From an uncultured Rhodospirillales bacterium (GTDB lineage: Bacteria > Pseudomonadota > Alphaproteobacteria > Azospirillales > Azospirillaceae): a stretch of DNA of 64,000 nucleotides. The stretch is from assembly GCA_903927615.1 (NCBI GenBank), contig CAIYNU010000022.1:1-64000 (forward strand). Reading direction: 5' to 3'. Shown piece after piece: positions 39,303-52,246 of the stretch (positions within the stretch are counted from its first letter, which is position 1; every line of letters starts with the position of its first letter). A program made the position numbers and the translations under genes. The notes under the pieces are model-generated. The model ran no database searches and was not told the origin of the DNA. It saw only the letters and a program-made list of their open reading frames with translations.

Positions 39303-39335
39303 CAGACGCAAGGCCATGAGTGAGGAGGACCGGTG

Positions 39336-39851
39336 ATGACCGGCGTGATACTGCCGTACAAGGGAATCCTGCCAACCATCCACGGCTCGGCTTTCATCGC
39401 GCCGACCGCGGTGGTCATCGGTGATACCGAGATCGGCGAGGACACCGGCATTTGGTTCGGGTGCGTGGTGCGTGGCGACGTCAATGTCATCCGCATCGGC
39501 AAACGGACCAACATCCAGGACGGCACCATCATCCACGTGGCGTCCAAGGGCCAGGGTACGTTCATCGGCGACGACGTCACGGTCGGCCACATGGCCGTGC
39601 TGCACGCCTGCACCCTCGAAGACCGCTGCTTCATCGGCATGAAGGCGTGTGTGATGGACGGCGCCTATGTCGAAAGCGAGGCCATGGTCGGCGCCGGCGC
39701 GCTGGTTACGCCGGGCAAAAGAGTTCTGCGCGGCCAGTTATGGGCCGGCAGTCCCGCACGGCACCTGCGCGACCTCACCGCGGCGGAGATCGCGTTCTTT
39801 CCCGAGTCCGCGCAACACTATGCCGGGCTGGCGCGTAACTATCGCCTCTAG
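39336..39851 (+). CDS. Gamma-carbonic anhydrase family hexapeptide-repeat protein
   Basis: A 171-residue left-handed beta-helix protein (IGDTEIGEDTGIWFGCVVRGDVNVIRIG, FIGDDVTVGHMAVLHACTLED) with metal-binding His residues in IIHVAS and VGHMAVLHA, the trio typical of gamma-CA/PaaY/YrdA. Carbonic anhydrase activity varies in this group. ATG 39336 (or GTG 39333) has GAGGAGG upstream. Confidence 0.92.
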   Translation: MTGVILPYKGILPTIHGSAFIAPTAVVIGDTEIGEDTGIWFGCVVRGDVNVIRIGKRTNIQDGTIIHVASKGQGTFIGDDVTVGHMAVLHACTLEDRCFIGMKACVMDGAYVESEAMVGAGALVTPGKRVLRGQLWAGSPARHLRDLTAAEIAFFPESAQHYAGLARNYRL

Positions 39852-40019
39852 CGGTTTCCGATCAGGTTGCTGAGTCTGGATCGCGGCCGTCCCGGCCGCA
39901 AGAGGGGCGGGCGAGACGCCCGCGGTCCTATCAAATAGCCTGACACGGCCCACTAGAGCGGGCACGGTTAGGGTTCCGCCGGCCCCCGCTCAGGGGAGGG
40001 CCGTGAGGTGGAGCTTCAC

Positions 40020-41429
40020 TTAACTATGATCGGATTTAACAGCCGGATCATAGATCATCCAGCGGTTGCGCCCCGCCTTTTTGGCCTCCAGTAATACGGA
40101 ATCGGCTTGATCGATGACCCGGCTGAAGTCAAGATGACCGTCATGGATCGCGACGCCCAGGCTGGCGGTAATGTTATGGCCGGATTCGTCCATAAGCTTG
40201 AAGCGGTGACGGCTGATGGCCAGGCGCAGTTTTTCGGCCACTACCGCCACCGACTGTTCGGTAACACAGGCGACGATGATCAGGAACTCTTCACCGCCAT
40301 AACGGAAGACGAAGTCGCCAGCCCGTACGGTGGCCAGTAACAGCTCGGCGAATTGACGCAAAACCGCGTCCCCGGCGGTATGACCGAAACGATCATTGAT
40401 AGTCTTAAAGTGATCGATATCGAGGATAATCACAGCAAAACGGTCGCCGGAACTATTCGATAACTGGACCTCCCGGTGGAGAATAGTCCTTAAGAAACGG
40501 CGATTGAAGAGTTTAGTCAGAGAATCGCGGCCGCCTTGCAGCGCCAGCATATGATCACTGATCGAACCCAAAATACCTGCGGCGGTACTGACGTACTGGT
40601 CAGTGACGGAGAGTTCGCGGCGCAATTTCAAGACCGAAGCATTGCCGTGGTAGCGGGCTGCTATTTGAACATGGATGTCGATCTGCTCCACCAGGGTTTT
40701 CAACTGCCTGATTTCCATGGTGTCCGGCAGCAGCAGATCGCCCTTGTGCAGAATCCACAAGCCCAGGTTGGTTCGCCGGAGCGTCGGCAGACATTCGACG
40801 ACGACAGTCTCTTCATGAAACATCTGAAGAATGTGACGATGCCAGTCGAACAACGAGGACCGTAGGCTTTCGGTTTGCAAGGCCATATCGACGGTAAACA
40901 TCTGGAACTTGAGAGTCTGCTGATCGCGGGCATCATCCAGCATATCATGGACAAAAACGCCATTGATGACGCCCACCGCCCAGTCAATCATGCCATTGGC
41001 GTAGAGAATCGACTCCGTTGCTTGGGTCGGCGTGGTTCCGGTTTCAATCAAACGTGCGAACAGAGCCCGCTTGAGCGCCGCCACGGCCGTTTGCATTCCC
41101 GCCAAAGGTACATTCATGAAGGCGTGTCGCTTGCCCACCTCCACCTGCCGCTGGAGCAATGCTTCAACATCGTCGCTATCCCGTGGAAAGAAGAATAGCT
41201 CGGTCAGCCACAATCGCATCACCCAACTCAACCGGTCTTCGACCACATCTTGCGCGAAGAAACTTTTCAAATCCTCAATGGATCGCAATTGATTATAAAA
41301 TGCTTGAACAATTTCTTTCCCAAAACGACCGACGACCTGAAAAACCTCCAGCCGCAGGGGTTCGTTAGCGCTGCTGATCAGGCGCTGCACCTCGACCATG
41401 GTACCCGAAACAGTCTGCGAAGCCACCAC
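40020..41429 (-). CDS. Globin-coupled diguanylate cyclase (DosC-like)
   Basis: A 469-residue enzyme making cyclic di-GMP. The N-terminal sensor globin (about 15-175) has the region VEVGKRHAFMNVPLAGM, where His is the probable proximal haem ligand as in DosC/HemAT. A middle helical domain leads to a GGDEF domain with GGDSLTKLFNRRFL-like entry (GGRDSLTKLFNRRFL) and active motif RYGGEEF. An RAGD inhibitory site lies five residues before it, so product feedback is likely. GTG 41429 has AGGAGG just upstream; the longer frame to 41516 is unlikely. O2 sensing is inferred from the family. Confidence 0.88.
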   Translation of the reverse strand: MVASQTVSGTMVEVQRLISSANEPLRLEVFQVVGRFGKEIVQAFYNQLRSIEDLKSFFAQDVVEDRLSWVMRLWLTELFFFPRDSDDVEALLQRQVEVGKRHAFMNVPLAGMQTAVAALKRALFARLIETGTTPTQATESILYANGMIDWAVGVINGVFVHDMLDDARDQQTLKFQMFTVDMALQTESLRSSLFDWHRHILQMFHEETVVVECLPTLRRTNLGLWILHKGDLLLPDTMEIRQLKTLVEQIDIHVQIAARYHGNASVLKLRRELSVTDQYVSTAAGILGSISDHMLALQGGRDSLTKLFNRRFLRTILHREVQLSNSSGDRFAVIILDIDHFKTINDRFGHTAGDAVLRQFAELLLATVRAGDFVFRYGGEEFLIIVACVTEQSVAVVAEKLRLAISRHRFKLMDESGHNITASLGVAIHDGHLDFSRVIDQADSVLLEAKKAGRNRWMIYDPAVKSDHS

Positions 41430-41933
41430 CCCGTCCTCCTGACAACACCCCTCCCCGGCCCGACGGCGAACCCCTCGAACCCTGGGGGAGTCTAGCGCGT
41501 CTTCAGACTGTATCAACCCTCACGCGGCAAATAATATGGTTATTAGCAAAAATGAATACAGCGCCCAACAAACCTATGGTGTCGGCCCTCTCGCAAGAGC
41601 GGGCGCACAGTGAGCAACCCCGTTCGCGATCGCAATCTCCCTCATAGAGTCATCAGAGCTTTATTATCACTGATGGCGATTATGGTTCTGAATGTCTTCG
41701 CTCTTCCCCTCGATTGGCCTTTGCCCTAGTGTTGTGAACGAGACGCTTCGTTCCTGATGATCGTGTCGAGAGCACAACACAACACATTAAACCAGCTCGT
41801 GTTCCGGCCCAACGGGGTCGGAATGGTCCATTGGAGTCGGAACACTAGGTCCCCCGGGTCCCCCGATCGCAACTGGGACCAGACGCCCTGGGACGCAGAG
41901 ACTCGGCCGGGTCAGGACCTCAACGACCACAGC
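41430..41933. other. Gene-free stretch
   Basis: No supported gene; an AT-rich segment follows 41520. It may hold the cyclase promoter. Confidence 0.4.
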
Positions 41934-42572
41934 TCATTGCTGGGCGGTATTGCTTTGCCGCAAGTGTTGAAGAAATTCCTTGATATTGCCGCCAGTTGCT
42001 TGAATTTCTGCGCTGACTGCCTGACGTTGGGTCAGACTCATGCTCAAGCCGGCAACCTCCACATCAACAATGGCCAGGCGGCGATCACCCTCGCGCACAC
42101 GCCACGCGACCGACACCGGCCGTCCCTTGGCGAGCCACAGCTCGGTGACAACCACGACATCCCGATCGCTCTCGGGCCTGCCGCCGGTCACGCGAAACGC
42201 CGCGCCGCGCGCAAGGTTAAAGCGACGGGCACAGAACCGTACCACCATGTCCTCGAACAGCGTCAGATACTCTTGCCGCTCGGCCGGGGTCGCGACAGTC
42301 CAATACCGGCCGAGGACAAAACGGGCGATCGATGGACTGTCAAAGCCCCGGTGAAACAGGGTCCTGAGCCGCTCTGAGCGCGTGGCCCGGGTGAGCGTCT
42401 GATCGGCCGCGGCATCGATGAGGTCCAGTCCGAGTGCCTGGATGAAGCGTTGGGCGCGGAAGGCCGGATCGTCGGCCTGGGCCCAAGCCGCAGCGTCAGC
42501 CCCACCACCGTAAATCACCGCAAGGAACAGCCAGACCAAGAGCTGGCGACGGGACAGCACAAAAACAGGCAT
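41934..42572 (-). CDS. mlaC: MlaC-family phospholipid-binding periplasmic protein
   Basis: A 212-residue exported protein with a signal peptide (LLVWLFLAVIYGGGADAAAWA) and the MlaC/Ttg2D fold: FIQALGLDLID, GFDSPSIARFVLGRYWTVATPAERQEYLTLFEDMVV. MlaC shuttles phospholipids between outer and inner membrane. The remaining mla genes are not adjacent. It is divergent from the ArsR-methyltransferase gene. Confidence 0.85.
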   Translation of the reverse strand: MPVFVLSRRQLLVWLFLAVIYGGGADAAAWAQADDPAFRAQRFIQALGLDLIDAAADQTLTRATRSERLRTLFHRGFDSPSIARFVLGRYWTVATPAERQEYLTLFEDMVVRFCARRFNLARGAAFRVTGGRPESDRDVVVVTELWLAKGRPVSVAWRVREGDRRLAIVDVEVAGLSMSLTQRQAVSAEIQATGGNIKEFLQHLRQSNTAQQ

Positions 42573-42765
42573 GACGCGGTTTCCGCCTCAGGATCGAGCT
42601 GGCCACCGGAGACCTGGGCCGGTTCGGTCCCGGTTCCGCGTCGGACCCGTCTGTGCTCCGTATCATGGACGGCGACCTTCGGCAACCGCAGCGACCCACC
42701 GATGGAACCGACACCCATCGTTGCCTTGTTTACCTTTGCCGGCGACCTCGATATATGCAGCGGTC

Positions 42766-44666
<1,901 letters not shown>

Positions 44667-44748
44667 GACCGGTCCGCCGACACTTTGAGACATCGCATGC
44701 ACCGGTGTCCCGCCACGGTGGTGGTGGCACCGGGACAAGGGAGGCGAA

Positions 44749-45474
44749 ATGACCGTTCTGTCCCGTTGTCTCGCGTTCACCATTGTCCTGGCCGCGACCA
44801 GTGCCACCGCAGAAACCCAAGTTCCGTCGATGGCGTTCTCCCAGGCGCTGTCACCTCTTTCGGGTCCACCGCCGGCCCATCCGGCCACGACGGTGTTGGG
44901 CATTCCGATGCCGACGCTGCCCGAAATGCCCAGTCTGCCGGAAATGATCAACACCATGGGCGCCTTGCCGGAGCGGATTGGTCTGCCCAATGCCAACCAC
45001 CTGATCGACGCCCAGTTTGACCGCCTGGTCCAGAAACTCAACCTCGCCATTCCGGCCATTGAAACCCTAGGTTTTGAGGTCCGCAATTTCGAGGTCGACT
45101 GGACCATGCCACCGCAGATCAAGGTACGCCTACAATCATCCGAGGACGTCACGGATGAGGAATATGCGTTCGTACTGGCCCGGGTGAAAGGTGACCTGAT
45201 CCTCGAATCGATTATCCTCAGCCTCGGCAGCGTCCATAAAATTCAGAAGGCGGCCAATCTGGCGCCATTTCGACGCGCTCAATTAGAGGTCGATTTAGGA
45301 ATACCGCCAAAAGTCGTTATGACTTTCACTGATCCGACCAATAAGTTTCACGAACGATTCGTCGAACACCACAACGCGCTGCTAAAGGCCATGTCCGAGG
45401 CCAACGCTCATTCCTTTTCGGCGACCCCGCCCCCCCTCAACGACCTGAACGGCATCCCCCTGCCCCCGCCTTAA
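44749..45474 (+). CDS. Exported hypothetical protein
   Basis: A 241-residue protein with a short signal peptide (CLAFTIVLAATSATA, cleavage before ETQVPS), a Pro-rich segment (residues 35-65) and a globular part (QFDRLVQKLNLAIPAIETLGFEVRNFEVDW..PPQIKVRLQ) resembling alphaproteobacterial periplasmic proteins of unknown function. GGGAGG lies 8 bases upstream of the ATG. It ends before a bidirectional hairpin. Confidence 0.7.
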   Translation: MTVLSRCLAFTIVLAATSATAETQVPSMAFSQALSPLSGPPPAHPATTVLGIPMPTLPEMPSLPEMINTMGALPERIGLPNANHLIDAQFDRLVQKLNLAIPAIETLGFEVRNFEVDWTMPPQIKVRLQSSEDVTDEEYAFVLARVKGDLILESIILSLGSVHKIQKAANLAPFRRAQLEVDLGIPPKVVMTFTDPTNKFHERFVEHHNALLKAMSEANAHSFSATPPPLNDLNGIPLPPP

Positions 45475-45520
45475 CCCGACCGGCGCCGACAAACGGGCAG
45501 GATACCTGTCCCCCCCCCCC

Positions 45521-45550
45521 CGAAACGCCAACCCATGGCGAGGCGTTTCG
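45521..45550. terminator. Hairpin between convergent genes
   Basis: A perfect 9-bp stem (CGAAACGCC and complement) with a 12-base loop, preceded by a run of 12 C. No T-tract on either side; it probably stops both converging transcripts. The C run is prone to length variation. Confidence 0.55.
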
Positions 45551-45632
45551 GCTGTACCCTTGCGCCTGCCTCCCTCGGCCTCCAGCAGGGACGAAGCCCT
45601 GTTGGGGGACGAGAGACCAACAGGTTTGACGA

Positions 45633-47135
45633 TCAGGCATTCCGAAGGCGGACCACAAAGCCGTCGACTTCATGACGCAGGTCGCCCGACAGCTTCGACA
45701 GTTCATGGGTCGCGGTCTGCGTTTCACCCGCGGTTCGACCGGTGTCGACCGCCGCTTGGGACGCGGCCGAAATATTCTTCATGACATCCCGGGTGGAGTC
45801 GGAAGCTTCATGAACATTGCGCGCAATCTCCTGCGTGGCCGCCCCCTGCTGCTCGACCGCTGACGCAATCGATGCGGCAATTTCATTCATCCGACCGATG
45901 GTTCCGGTGATGGCTTTGATGGCGTCCACGGCATTTCCGGTCACAGCTTGCATCTGCGCCACTTGAGCCTGAATATCGTCGGTGGCCTTGGCGGTCTGAT
46001 TGGCCAGACTCTTCACTTCACTGGCAACCACCGCAAAACCTTTGCCGGCTTCTCCGGCGCGCGCCGCCTCAATGGTCGCATTCAGGGCCAGCAGGTTGGT
46101 TTGGCTCGCGATATTGTTGATCAACCCGACCACCTCACCGATCTTCTGCGCCGCGGCGGACAGGCCGGCGACGGTGACGTTGGTGCGATTGGCTTCGTCC
46201 ACCGCGGTTTGTGCAATACGAGCGGATTCCGTCACCCGGCGGCTGATCTCATTAATCGAGGCCGTCAATTCTTCTGCCGCTGCCGCCACGGTCTCGACAC
46301 TGTGCGAAGCCCGTTCCACCGCGCCGGCCATTTGGCTGTTTTGTTGTTGGGAATGGTTGGATGTCCGCGCCAGTGCATCGGCATTAGCCTTGAGGCGTTC
46401 GACCGACGACAACACCCCCGTGACCAGGCGACGAACCGAAGCTTCGAAGCTGTCGGCAAGTTGTTGCATGCCGTGGGCCCGTTGGATCTCCATTTCCTGG
46501 CTCTGCCGGACGGTTTCCTCTTCTACCCGGCTTTTCTCGGCACTTGCGCTGTTGGCCTGCTGAAGCGCGGCGTAGGATAACAGGAACAGGTGATTGCCCC
46601 GCCAAGCCAGCCACAAGGCCGGAGTCGCCGTCAGAACCACCAAGACCACATGATCCGCAAGATGGAGATAAGTATAACCAAGGTCCGGCCAGATCAATAA
46701 CGGATAGAGAAACGTCAATACAAGATGATGAATGGTTGGGATAATGGTCACGACGATAATCGACCGCCAGCAGAAATAAGCGATTAAATGGCAGGTCATT
46801 ATAAAGTACATCATATGGGCTTCAAGGACAAAGCCGCTGGGGGTATTGGTTGCAGCGTAAATCAGAATCATCCACTGAGAAGCCATCGCCCCGGCAATGG
46901 TAAAACGAGTCATCGGCGCAGTTGGCGCTTGGGTCCACAGGAGAGTTCCTAGAGCAGCAGCCAATGCAGACGATACTAGGGAAAAAACCACATTATTTCC
47001 GGCGAAATACGCAACGGCGGCGATCGGGATGACATAAGCCCACATCAACAGGACGAAGAGTTTACTGGCAATCCGCCGAATACCTTCAAGGTCTGGGGTT
47101 GTTTCTTCTTGATCGTTGGTAGTGATGGTCGCCAT
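45633..47135 (-). CDS. Methyl-accepting chemotaxis protein, multi-span membrane sensor
   Basis: A 500-residue receptor with about six membrane helices (residues 25-190), no HAMP that I can recognise, a helical stretch and the signalling hairpin ([42 protein letters not shown]). The membrane part differs from that of the receptor at 29.6-31.4 kb, while the signalling halves are near-identical over long stretches, suggesting paralogs with swapped sensors. The ligand is unknown. Confidence 0.9.
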   Translation of the reverse strand: MATITTNDQEETTPDLEGIRRIASKLFVLLMWAYVIPIAAVAYFAGNNVVFSLVSSALAAALGTLLWTQAPTAPMTRFTIAGAMASQWMILIYAATNTPSGFVLEAHMMYFIMTCHLIAYFCWRSIIVVTIIPTIHHLVLTFLYPLLIWPDLGYTYLHLADHVVLVVLTATPALWLAWRGNHLFLLSYAALQQANSASAEKSRVEEETVRQSQEMEIQRAHGMQQLADSFEASVRRLVTGVLSSVERLKANADALARTSNHSQQQNSQMAGAVERASHSVETVAAAAEELTASINEISRRVTESARIAQTAVDEANRTNVTVAGLSAAAQKIGEVVGLINNIASQTNLLALNATIEAARAGEAGKGFAVVASEVKSLANQTAKATDDIQAQVAQMQAVTGNAVDAIKAITGTIGRMNEIAASIASAVEQQGAATQEIARNVHEASDSTRDVMKNISAASQAAVDTGRTAGETQTATHELSKLSGDLRHEVDGFVVRLRNA

Positions 47136-47171
47136 AACGTCCTCTCTTACACGTTTACGTCTGAAGCCCGG

Positions 47172-47546
47172 TCAAGGGGCTGCTTGAGCTGTACAATCGG
47201 TTGCTATCTTTGGATTTAGCTCCATCCACGCGCCGAGCCGCCGGATACGATCGGAAAAGTCCGCGACATTGGGTTCGACCACGACCAGGAACGGCCACCG
47301 TCCCTCGCGCGTGATCCGCCCATCGGCGGCCACGACCCGCTCCCAAACGTCCGAACGCCCCAGCCACGGCGCAAACACCACCGCCCGCGCGCCTGAGGCC
47401 TCAAAAGGGCCGATGGTCTGCCATAGGGCGGCCACTGCAAAGAACATGGCGATCGCCATTCCCGGCAGCAAATCGCGCCCATATCGACGCCGCGGGGTTG
47501 CGGCGACTTCAAGCCCTCGACCATCCACCCTTTCGCCACCGGCCAT
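47172..47546 (-). CDS. Small single-span membrane protein
   Basis: A 124-residue protein with one membrane segment (LLPGMAIAMFFAVAALWQTIG) and a small soluble domain (GRSDVWERVVAADGRITREGRWPFLVVV). It precedes a receptor gene on the same strand and may share its transcript. GGAG is 7 bases before ATG 47546. Function unknown. Confidence 0.5.
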   Translation of the reverse strand: MAGGERVDGRGLEVAATPRRRYGRDLLPGMAIAMFFAVAALWQTIGPFEASGARAVVFAPWLGRSDVWERVVAADGRITREGRWPFLVVVEPNVADFSDRIRRLGAWMELNPKIATDCTAQAAP

Positions 47547-47745
47547 CCCGCAACTCCGCACAGTCGCGCCAGCGATGACTCGTGAATTCGAAAGGCGCTT
47601 GATTTACAATGACGGGCTATCCTATTCCAAGTGAAAAATTCCAGCAATACATTTACCTGTCGCCGTCTCCGGCGACGCAACGACGAACCCCGGTGCGGGG
47701 TGTTCGACCCTCATCAAACCTTGATCCCCCGCTTCCGGGCTCGGA

Positions 47746-49665
47746 TTAGGGCCTGGTCGCGGCATCCAGCCGGAAAAACGCCACCAGACCACCCAGATCA
47801 TGGGCATGCGCCGCCATCGCCTGGGCGACCGCGGCGGTTTGCTGAACCAAAGCGGCGTTTTTATGGGTAATCTGGTCCAGATCGGCCACCGCAGCGTTGA
47901 TATCGTCGAGCGTTGCCGCCTGCCCCCGGCTGGCGACGGTGATGGCATCGATCAAGGACGCCACTTGCTTCACTCCATCGACGATGCCGGTCAAAGCCAG
48001 CCCGGCTTCTGTCACCAGGGTCACGCCGCTCTGCACCTGACTGTCGCTGTTAAGAATCAGCGCCTTGATCTCCTTCGAGGCCTGGGCCGAACGTTTCGCC
48101 AGCGCCCGAACCTCCCGCGCCACCACGGCAAAGCCCTTGCCGCCTTCTCCGGCTCTGGCGGCCTCGATCGCCGCATTCAGCGCCAGCAAGTTGGTCTGGA
48201 ACGCCATTTCGTCGATCACGCCGCTGATGTCGGTGATCCGGCGCGACGCTTCGGCAATCTTGGTGATGGCGGCGATCGCCGTACCGGCAACCATGCCCCC
48301 CCGTTCGGCGGCGCAATACGCCTCGGAAACCCGGGCATTGGCGAGTTCTGCGTTGCCGACGCTGGTTCTGACCGTCGCGTTCAACGCCTCCATGGATACC
48401 GCCGTCTGTTCCAGACTGGACGTCTGATATTCGGTCCGTTCGGCCAGATCATCACTTCCCGCCGAGACTTCGGCGGCCGCGGCGTCCATGGCGACGGTCA
48501 CCACACTGATCTGACGGACCACCTCCGCCAGCTTGGCCGCAGTCCCGTTAACATGATCCTTCAACCGGTCAAAGGTCCCCTGATACGTCCCGGTCATGCG
48601 TCGGGTCAGGTCCCCCTGGGCGAGCGCGGAAAGAACCTGATCAAGGTCCCCGATCAGCGCCTCGATGGTCCCGGCCAGCCGGTTGATGCCTTCGGTCATG
48701 GTCAGGAGCGCCCCATCCCGGCCGGTGGTGCTGATCCGCAGGCCCAGGTCGCCCGCGGTAAAGGCATCCGCCAGGCGTGCGACTTCCTCGCCGATGGCCC
48801 GCTCGGCGGCTTCCCGGGCAACCCTAACCGCGCGCTCGTTATCGAGTTGCTGCTGTCGTTGCTCTTGTCTAAACCGTGTCATAGCCACAGCATTGTCACG
48901 AAATACATGCATAGTTCTGGCCATATCGCCGATTTCGTCGATATGGCCCCGGGCTGGAATCGCGACATCGAGGTTACCTTCGGCCAATTGCCCCATCGCG
49001 GCGGTCATCCGACGCACCGGCACGACAATGCCATGGGAAATAGCCAGCGACATCGTGACCACCACGGCCATGATCACCAAAATGATCCAGAACAGTATCA
49101 AGAGCTGATCCTGAAACGCGGCATCGACATCGTCGATATAAATGCCTGTACCGATAATCCAATCCCAAGACTTAAAGCCCTTGACGTACGATATTTTCGG
49201 ACTTGGTTGGTCCTGGTTGGCTTTGGGCCACAGGTAGCGGACAAAGCCGGCGTCTTGGTGGCGAACCAACTCGACCATCTCGACGAAAAATGCTTTGCCG
49301 GTTGAATCCCTCACATCCGCCACGGACCGGCCGGACAGCGCCGTCTTGGGATGAAGCAGCATCACCGGTTGCATGTCGGTGACCCAAAAATAGTCGCCGC
49401 TGCCGGTGCGCAACGGTCCGAGGGCCGCCAGCGCCTGCCGTTGCGCCTCCCCGGTCGACAGAGTCCCGAGTCGGGCCTGGGCTTCGAACCCGGCGACCAA
49501 ACCATAGGCAACTTCCACCAGTTGTTGCGCTTTATCCTCCCGGTCCAGCAACAGGGTATCGTGGAGCCTTTGCACGCCGATCATGGCAATCATGGCCATG
49601 CCCGCCACCGCAACGGCCATAATCACGAGAATCCTCCCACCGATTTTCAGCTTGAGACCGGGCAT
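47746..49665 (-). CDS. Methyl-accepting chemotaxis protein with single Cache domain
   Basis: A 639-residue receptor: membrane helix (about 8-30), a periplasmic sCache_2-type domain ([28 protein letters not shown], then [17 protein letters not shown]), a second helix (about 187-208), two HAMP modules and a signalling domain ([30 protein letters not shown]). Cache domains of this kind bind small acids or amines. The receptor differs from the two multi-span ones in signalling sequence too. Confidence 0.93.
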   Translation of the reverse strand: MPGLKLKIGGRILVIMAVAVAGMAMIAMIGVQRLHDTLLLDREDKAQQLVEVAYGLVAGFEAQARLGTLSTGEAQRQALAALGPLRTGSGDYFWVTDMQPVMLLHPKTALSGRSVADVRDSTGKAFFVEMVELVRHQDAGFVRYLWPKANQDQPSPKISYVKGFKSWDWIIGTGIYIDDVDAAFQDQLLILFWIILVIMAVVVTMSLAISHGIVVPVRRMTAAMGQLAEGNLDVAIPARGHIDEIGDMARTMHVFRDNAVAMTRFRQEQRQQQLDNERAVRVAREAAERAIGEEVARLADAFTAGDLGLRISTTGRDGALLTMTEGINRLAGTIEALIGDLDQVLSALAQGDLTRRMTGTYQGTFDRLKDHVNGTAAKLAEVVRQISVVTVAMDAAAAEVSAGSDDLAERTEYQTSSLEQTAVSMEALNATVRTSVGNAELANARVSEAYCAAERGGMVAGTAIAAITKIAEASRRITDISGVIDEMAFQTNLLALNAAIEAARAGEGGKGFAVVAREVRALAKRSAQASKEIKALILNSDSQVQSGVTLVTEAGLALTGIVDGVKQVASLIDAITVASRGQAATLDDINAAVADLDQITHKNAALVQQTAAVAQAMAAHAHDLGGLVAFFRLDAATRP

Positions 49666-50047
49666 GGTGGCTTTCTCCTCGAAACCGACATCGTTTCAGG
49701 CCGTAGTATCGCACCGGTATTGGCGTTCCGAAACACCTATTAACGTTCGTAGGGGCCATGCTCGCCGCGCTGTGTGGTCACCCCGGCCCCCGGCGGCACC
49801 GGACTCCCGGGTTTACGGGGTCAGGGGGCCCATGATAAAGCGCCGCTCGGCGGCCCAAGAGCACAAAGCCCATCGAATACCGTAAATTGCCACAACTGTC
49901 TTGCTTTGGCTGTAAAATGGCCCTACTGTCTGAACCACGGTGTGGACCGTCAAAAACAAGGCCCGTACCGGGGTACTGGGTGAAGCTGTCCGTACCCGGG
50001 TAAAGCTTATCCATTGGGGACAACAGGTTTCGGAAGCGGGGAGCCAC
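49666..50047. other. Gene-free stretch upstream of the FlaG-like gene
   Basis: Contains two overlapping near-palindromes (GTACCGGGGTAC near 49964 and CGTACCCGGGTA near 49990) that could be regulatory. No gene seen. Confidence 0.4.
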
Positions 50048-50680
50048 ATGGACATCACATCGCTCTCCAGTGTGCCGGTAACGCCTCAGACCACCGGCAG
50101 CAGCGCCGGGCGGACGGCGGCCAACGGGGTGTCTGGAGCAGCGGCAGTCGCCAATGTCCCTGACACCAGCAGAATAGCACCGACTTACATCAGTCCCGCC
50201 CTGAGCTACGACCCCAGCACTCATTTGGTGATCACCCAATATCGCGACACCGAAACCGGCAAGGTTCGGCTGCAAATTCCCGCGGAAAAGGTTGTGGAGA
50301 CCTATCGCAGAATCGCCGCCTACGGTGCGGCGGCGGTGCCCAACGCCGCCGGCATCACCGGGCCCATCCCAGGCACCCCCGGCACAACCGGAAGCAGCAG
50401 CACCGCCACCACGAACACCGGTGTGCCCGGCAGCGTGCCCGCGTCCGGCGGGATCAAACCGCCGTGGGCGGCGACCAGCAACGGACAAAACACCACAACC
50501 GTGACCGGATTGGCAGTCAAGGCGGCGACGTTCGACTCCACAGCCGCCTTGATGGCGTCTCTGCCCCCCACCGCCCTGGCCAATCAGGTGGCCCAGGCTA
50601 CGCTCAACGCCGCCGCCTCGTCCGTGGCCGCGTCACTGCCGCATAAGGTCACCGGGGCCGTGTCGACCGCCGCCTCCTGA
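50048..50680 (+). CDS. FlaG-like protein
   Basis: A 210-residue protein rich in Ala/Ser/Thr. Residues about 55-87 read LSYDPSTHLVITQYRDTETG then KVRLQIPAEKVVETYRR, the FlaG core (an asymmetric D..TG.V..QIP.E motif), associated with flagellar filament length control. The C-terminal 120 residues are low complexity. ATG 50048 has GGGGAG 5 bases upstream. No flagellar genes are adjacent in the window. Confidence 0.65.
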   Translation: MDITSLSSVPVTPQTTGSSAGRTAANGVSGAAAVANVPDTSRIAPTYISPALSYDPSTHLVITQYRDTETGKVRLQIPAEKVVETYRRIAAYGAAAVPNAAGITGPIPGTPGTTGSSSTATTNTGVPGSVPASGGIKPPWAATSNGQNTTTVTGLAVKAATFDSTAALMASLPPTALANQVAQATLNAAASSVAASLPHKVTGAVSTAAS

Positions 50681-50861
50681 CCCGCGCGTCAGCAGCACCC
50701 CGGGGGGGCCACCAACCTCCCCACGACACCGGACGGATCTTTTTTTTCGCCGTGGCAAGCCCATGCTTCCGGGCTTGACGGTGCTTTGACGTCGACAACC
50801 GCCCCGAATGAGGGCATATCAGCGGCGCGGCAGTATTGCCCGTTCAGCACTGGTGGTGATC

Positions 50862-52109
50862 ATGATCTTCTCGCCGTTCGAGCGCATGGTAGCGATGCGA
50901 TACCTGCGGGCGCGCCGTCAGGAAGGGTTCATTTCGGTGATCGCCGGCTTTTCCCTACTCGGCATCGGGCTCGGCGTGGCGACGCTGATAATCGTCATGT
51001 CGGTGATGAACGGCTTTCGCCACGAATTGCTGTCGCGGGTGATCGGCCTCAATGGCCATCTCAATGTGTTCAGCATGGTCCCTGGGCCGCTCACCGATTT
51101 TGACGCGCTGGCGGCCCGGGTCCGGAAGATGCCGGACGTGCTTAACGTGACGCCGACCATCGAAGGGCAAGCCCTGATCAGCATGCGCGGTACCGCTTCG
51201 GGCGCCGTGGTGCGCGCACTTCGGGCCGAGGATTTCAAGGTCCGCCCGACTTTGTCCAAGGCGATTGTTGAAGGATCGGTGGACGGATTCGGTGATGACC
51301 GGGTTGCCATCGGTTCCCACATGGCCCAACGCCTTGATCTGCGTGTTGGCGACAGCATTACTCTGATCGCGCCCCAGGGCAAGACCACTGCCTTTGGCAC
51401 GATTCCCAGGATGCGTGCCTACCCCATCGGCGCGATATTCAGCGTTGGGATGTTTGAATACGACAATAACTTCATTTTTATGCCGCTGGCCGCTGCACAA
51501 ACCTTCTTTCAATATCCTGATTCCGTGAGTTCCCTGGAAATCTTCGTCAAGGATCCCAATGACGTACGAGGTGCTGTCGACGACATCGTGCCGGCACTTG
51601 CCGAGCGGGCGCGCGTGGTTGACTGGCAGCAAACCAATTCCAGCTTTTTTACGGCGCTTCAGGTCGAGCGAAACGTCATGTTTCTGATCCTGACACTGAT
51701 TATCGTGGTTGCCGCCTTCAACATTATCTCCAGCCTGATCATGCTGGTGAAGGATAAAGGCCGGGATATCGCCATTCTGCGCACCATGGGCGCGACCCGG
51801 GGCATGATCATGCGCATTTTTTTCCTCAGCGGTGCCAGTATCGGCGTGTTTGGGACACTGACCGGACTGGTGTTGGGAGTTGTGTTCTGCGAGAATATCG
51901 AGTCAATTCGACAAGTCATTCAGGGTTTGACTGGAACCAACCTGTTTTCGGCAGAAATCTATTTTCTCAGCAAACTGCCGGCAGAGCTTGACTGGAACGA
52001 GGTGACCCAAGTTATTGGCATGGCGCTTGGGCTATCTTTTGCCGCGACCATTTATCCCGCATGGCGTGCCGCGCGCCTGGATCCGGTGGAGGCACTCCGG
52101 TACGAGTAA
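50862..52109 (+). CDS. lolE: LolC/LolE-family lipoprotein-releasing ABC permease
   Basis: A 415-residue, four-helix permease with a large periplasmic domain. Starts PFERMVAMRYLRARRQEGFISVIA, the typical LolC/E beginning, and ends with a FtsX core (LIMLVKDKGRDIAILRTMGATRGMIMRIF). It extracts outer-membrane lipoproteins for LolA. Alphaproteobacteria usually have only one LolC/E subunit. The ATPase gene lolD follows 616 bases later after a small membrane-protein gene. Confidence 0.93.
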   Translation: MIFSPFERMVAMRYLRARRQEGFISVIAGFSLLGIGLGVATLIIVMSVMNGFRHELLSRVIGLNGHLNVFSMVPGPLTDFDALAARVRKMPDVLNVTPTIEGQALISMRGTASGAVVRALRAEDFKVRPTLSKAIVEGSVDGFGDDRVAIGSHMAQRLDLRVGDSITLIAPQGKTTAFGTIPRMRAYPIGAIFSVGMFEYDNNFIFMPLAAAQTFFQYPDSVSSLEIFVKDPNDVRGAVDDIVPALAERARVVDWQQTNSSFFTALQVERNVMFLILTLIIVVAAFNIISSLIMLVKDKGRDIAILRTMGATRGMIMRIFFLSGASIGVFGTLTGLVLGVVFCENIESIRQVIQGLTGTNLFSAEIYFLSKLPAELDWNEVTQVIGMALGLSFAATIYPAWRAARLDPVEALRYE

Positions 52110-52246
52110 GGGTGCGTCGCGACAGGCAGGAACACCCGTGATGTTGGTCCTCCGTTTTATCTCTACGCTTGATTTTGGCGGTCACATTTTTTGGGTAAAC
52201 GATGAATCGGTGACGTAATGCGTATGAGACAAACCGAGTGGGCATC

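Noticed and set aside
42571-42765. SAM-type riboswitch before the ArsR-metF operon
   Set aside because: None of the riboswitch core motifs I know are visible; the region is short and holds divergent promoters.
47800-49305. Long plus-strand open frame of about 500 codons
   Set aside because: It is the antisense shadow of the Cache-domain chemoreceptor, with no family pattern.
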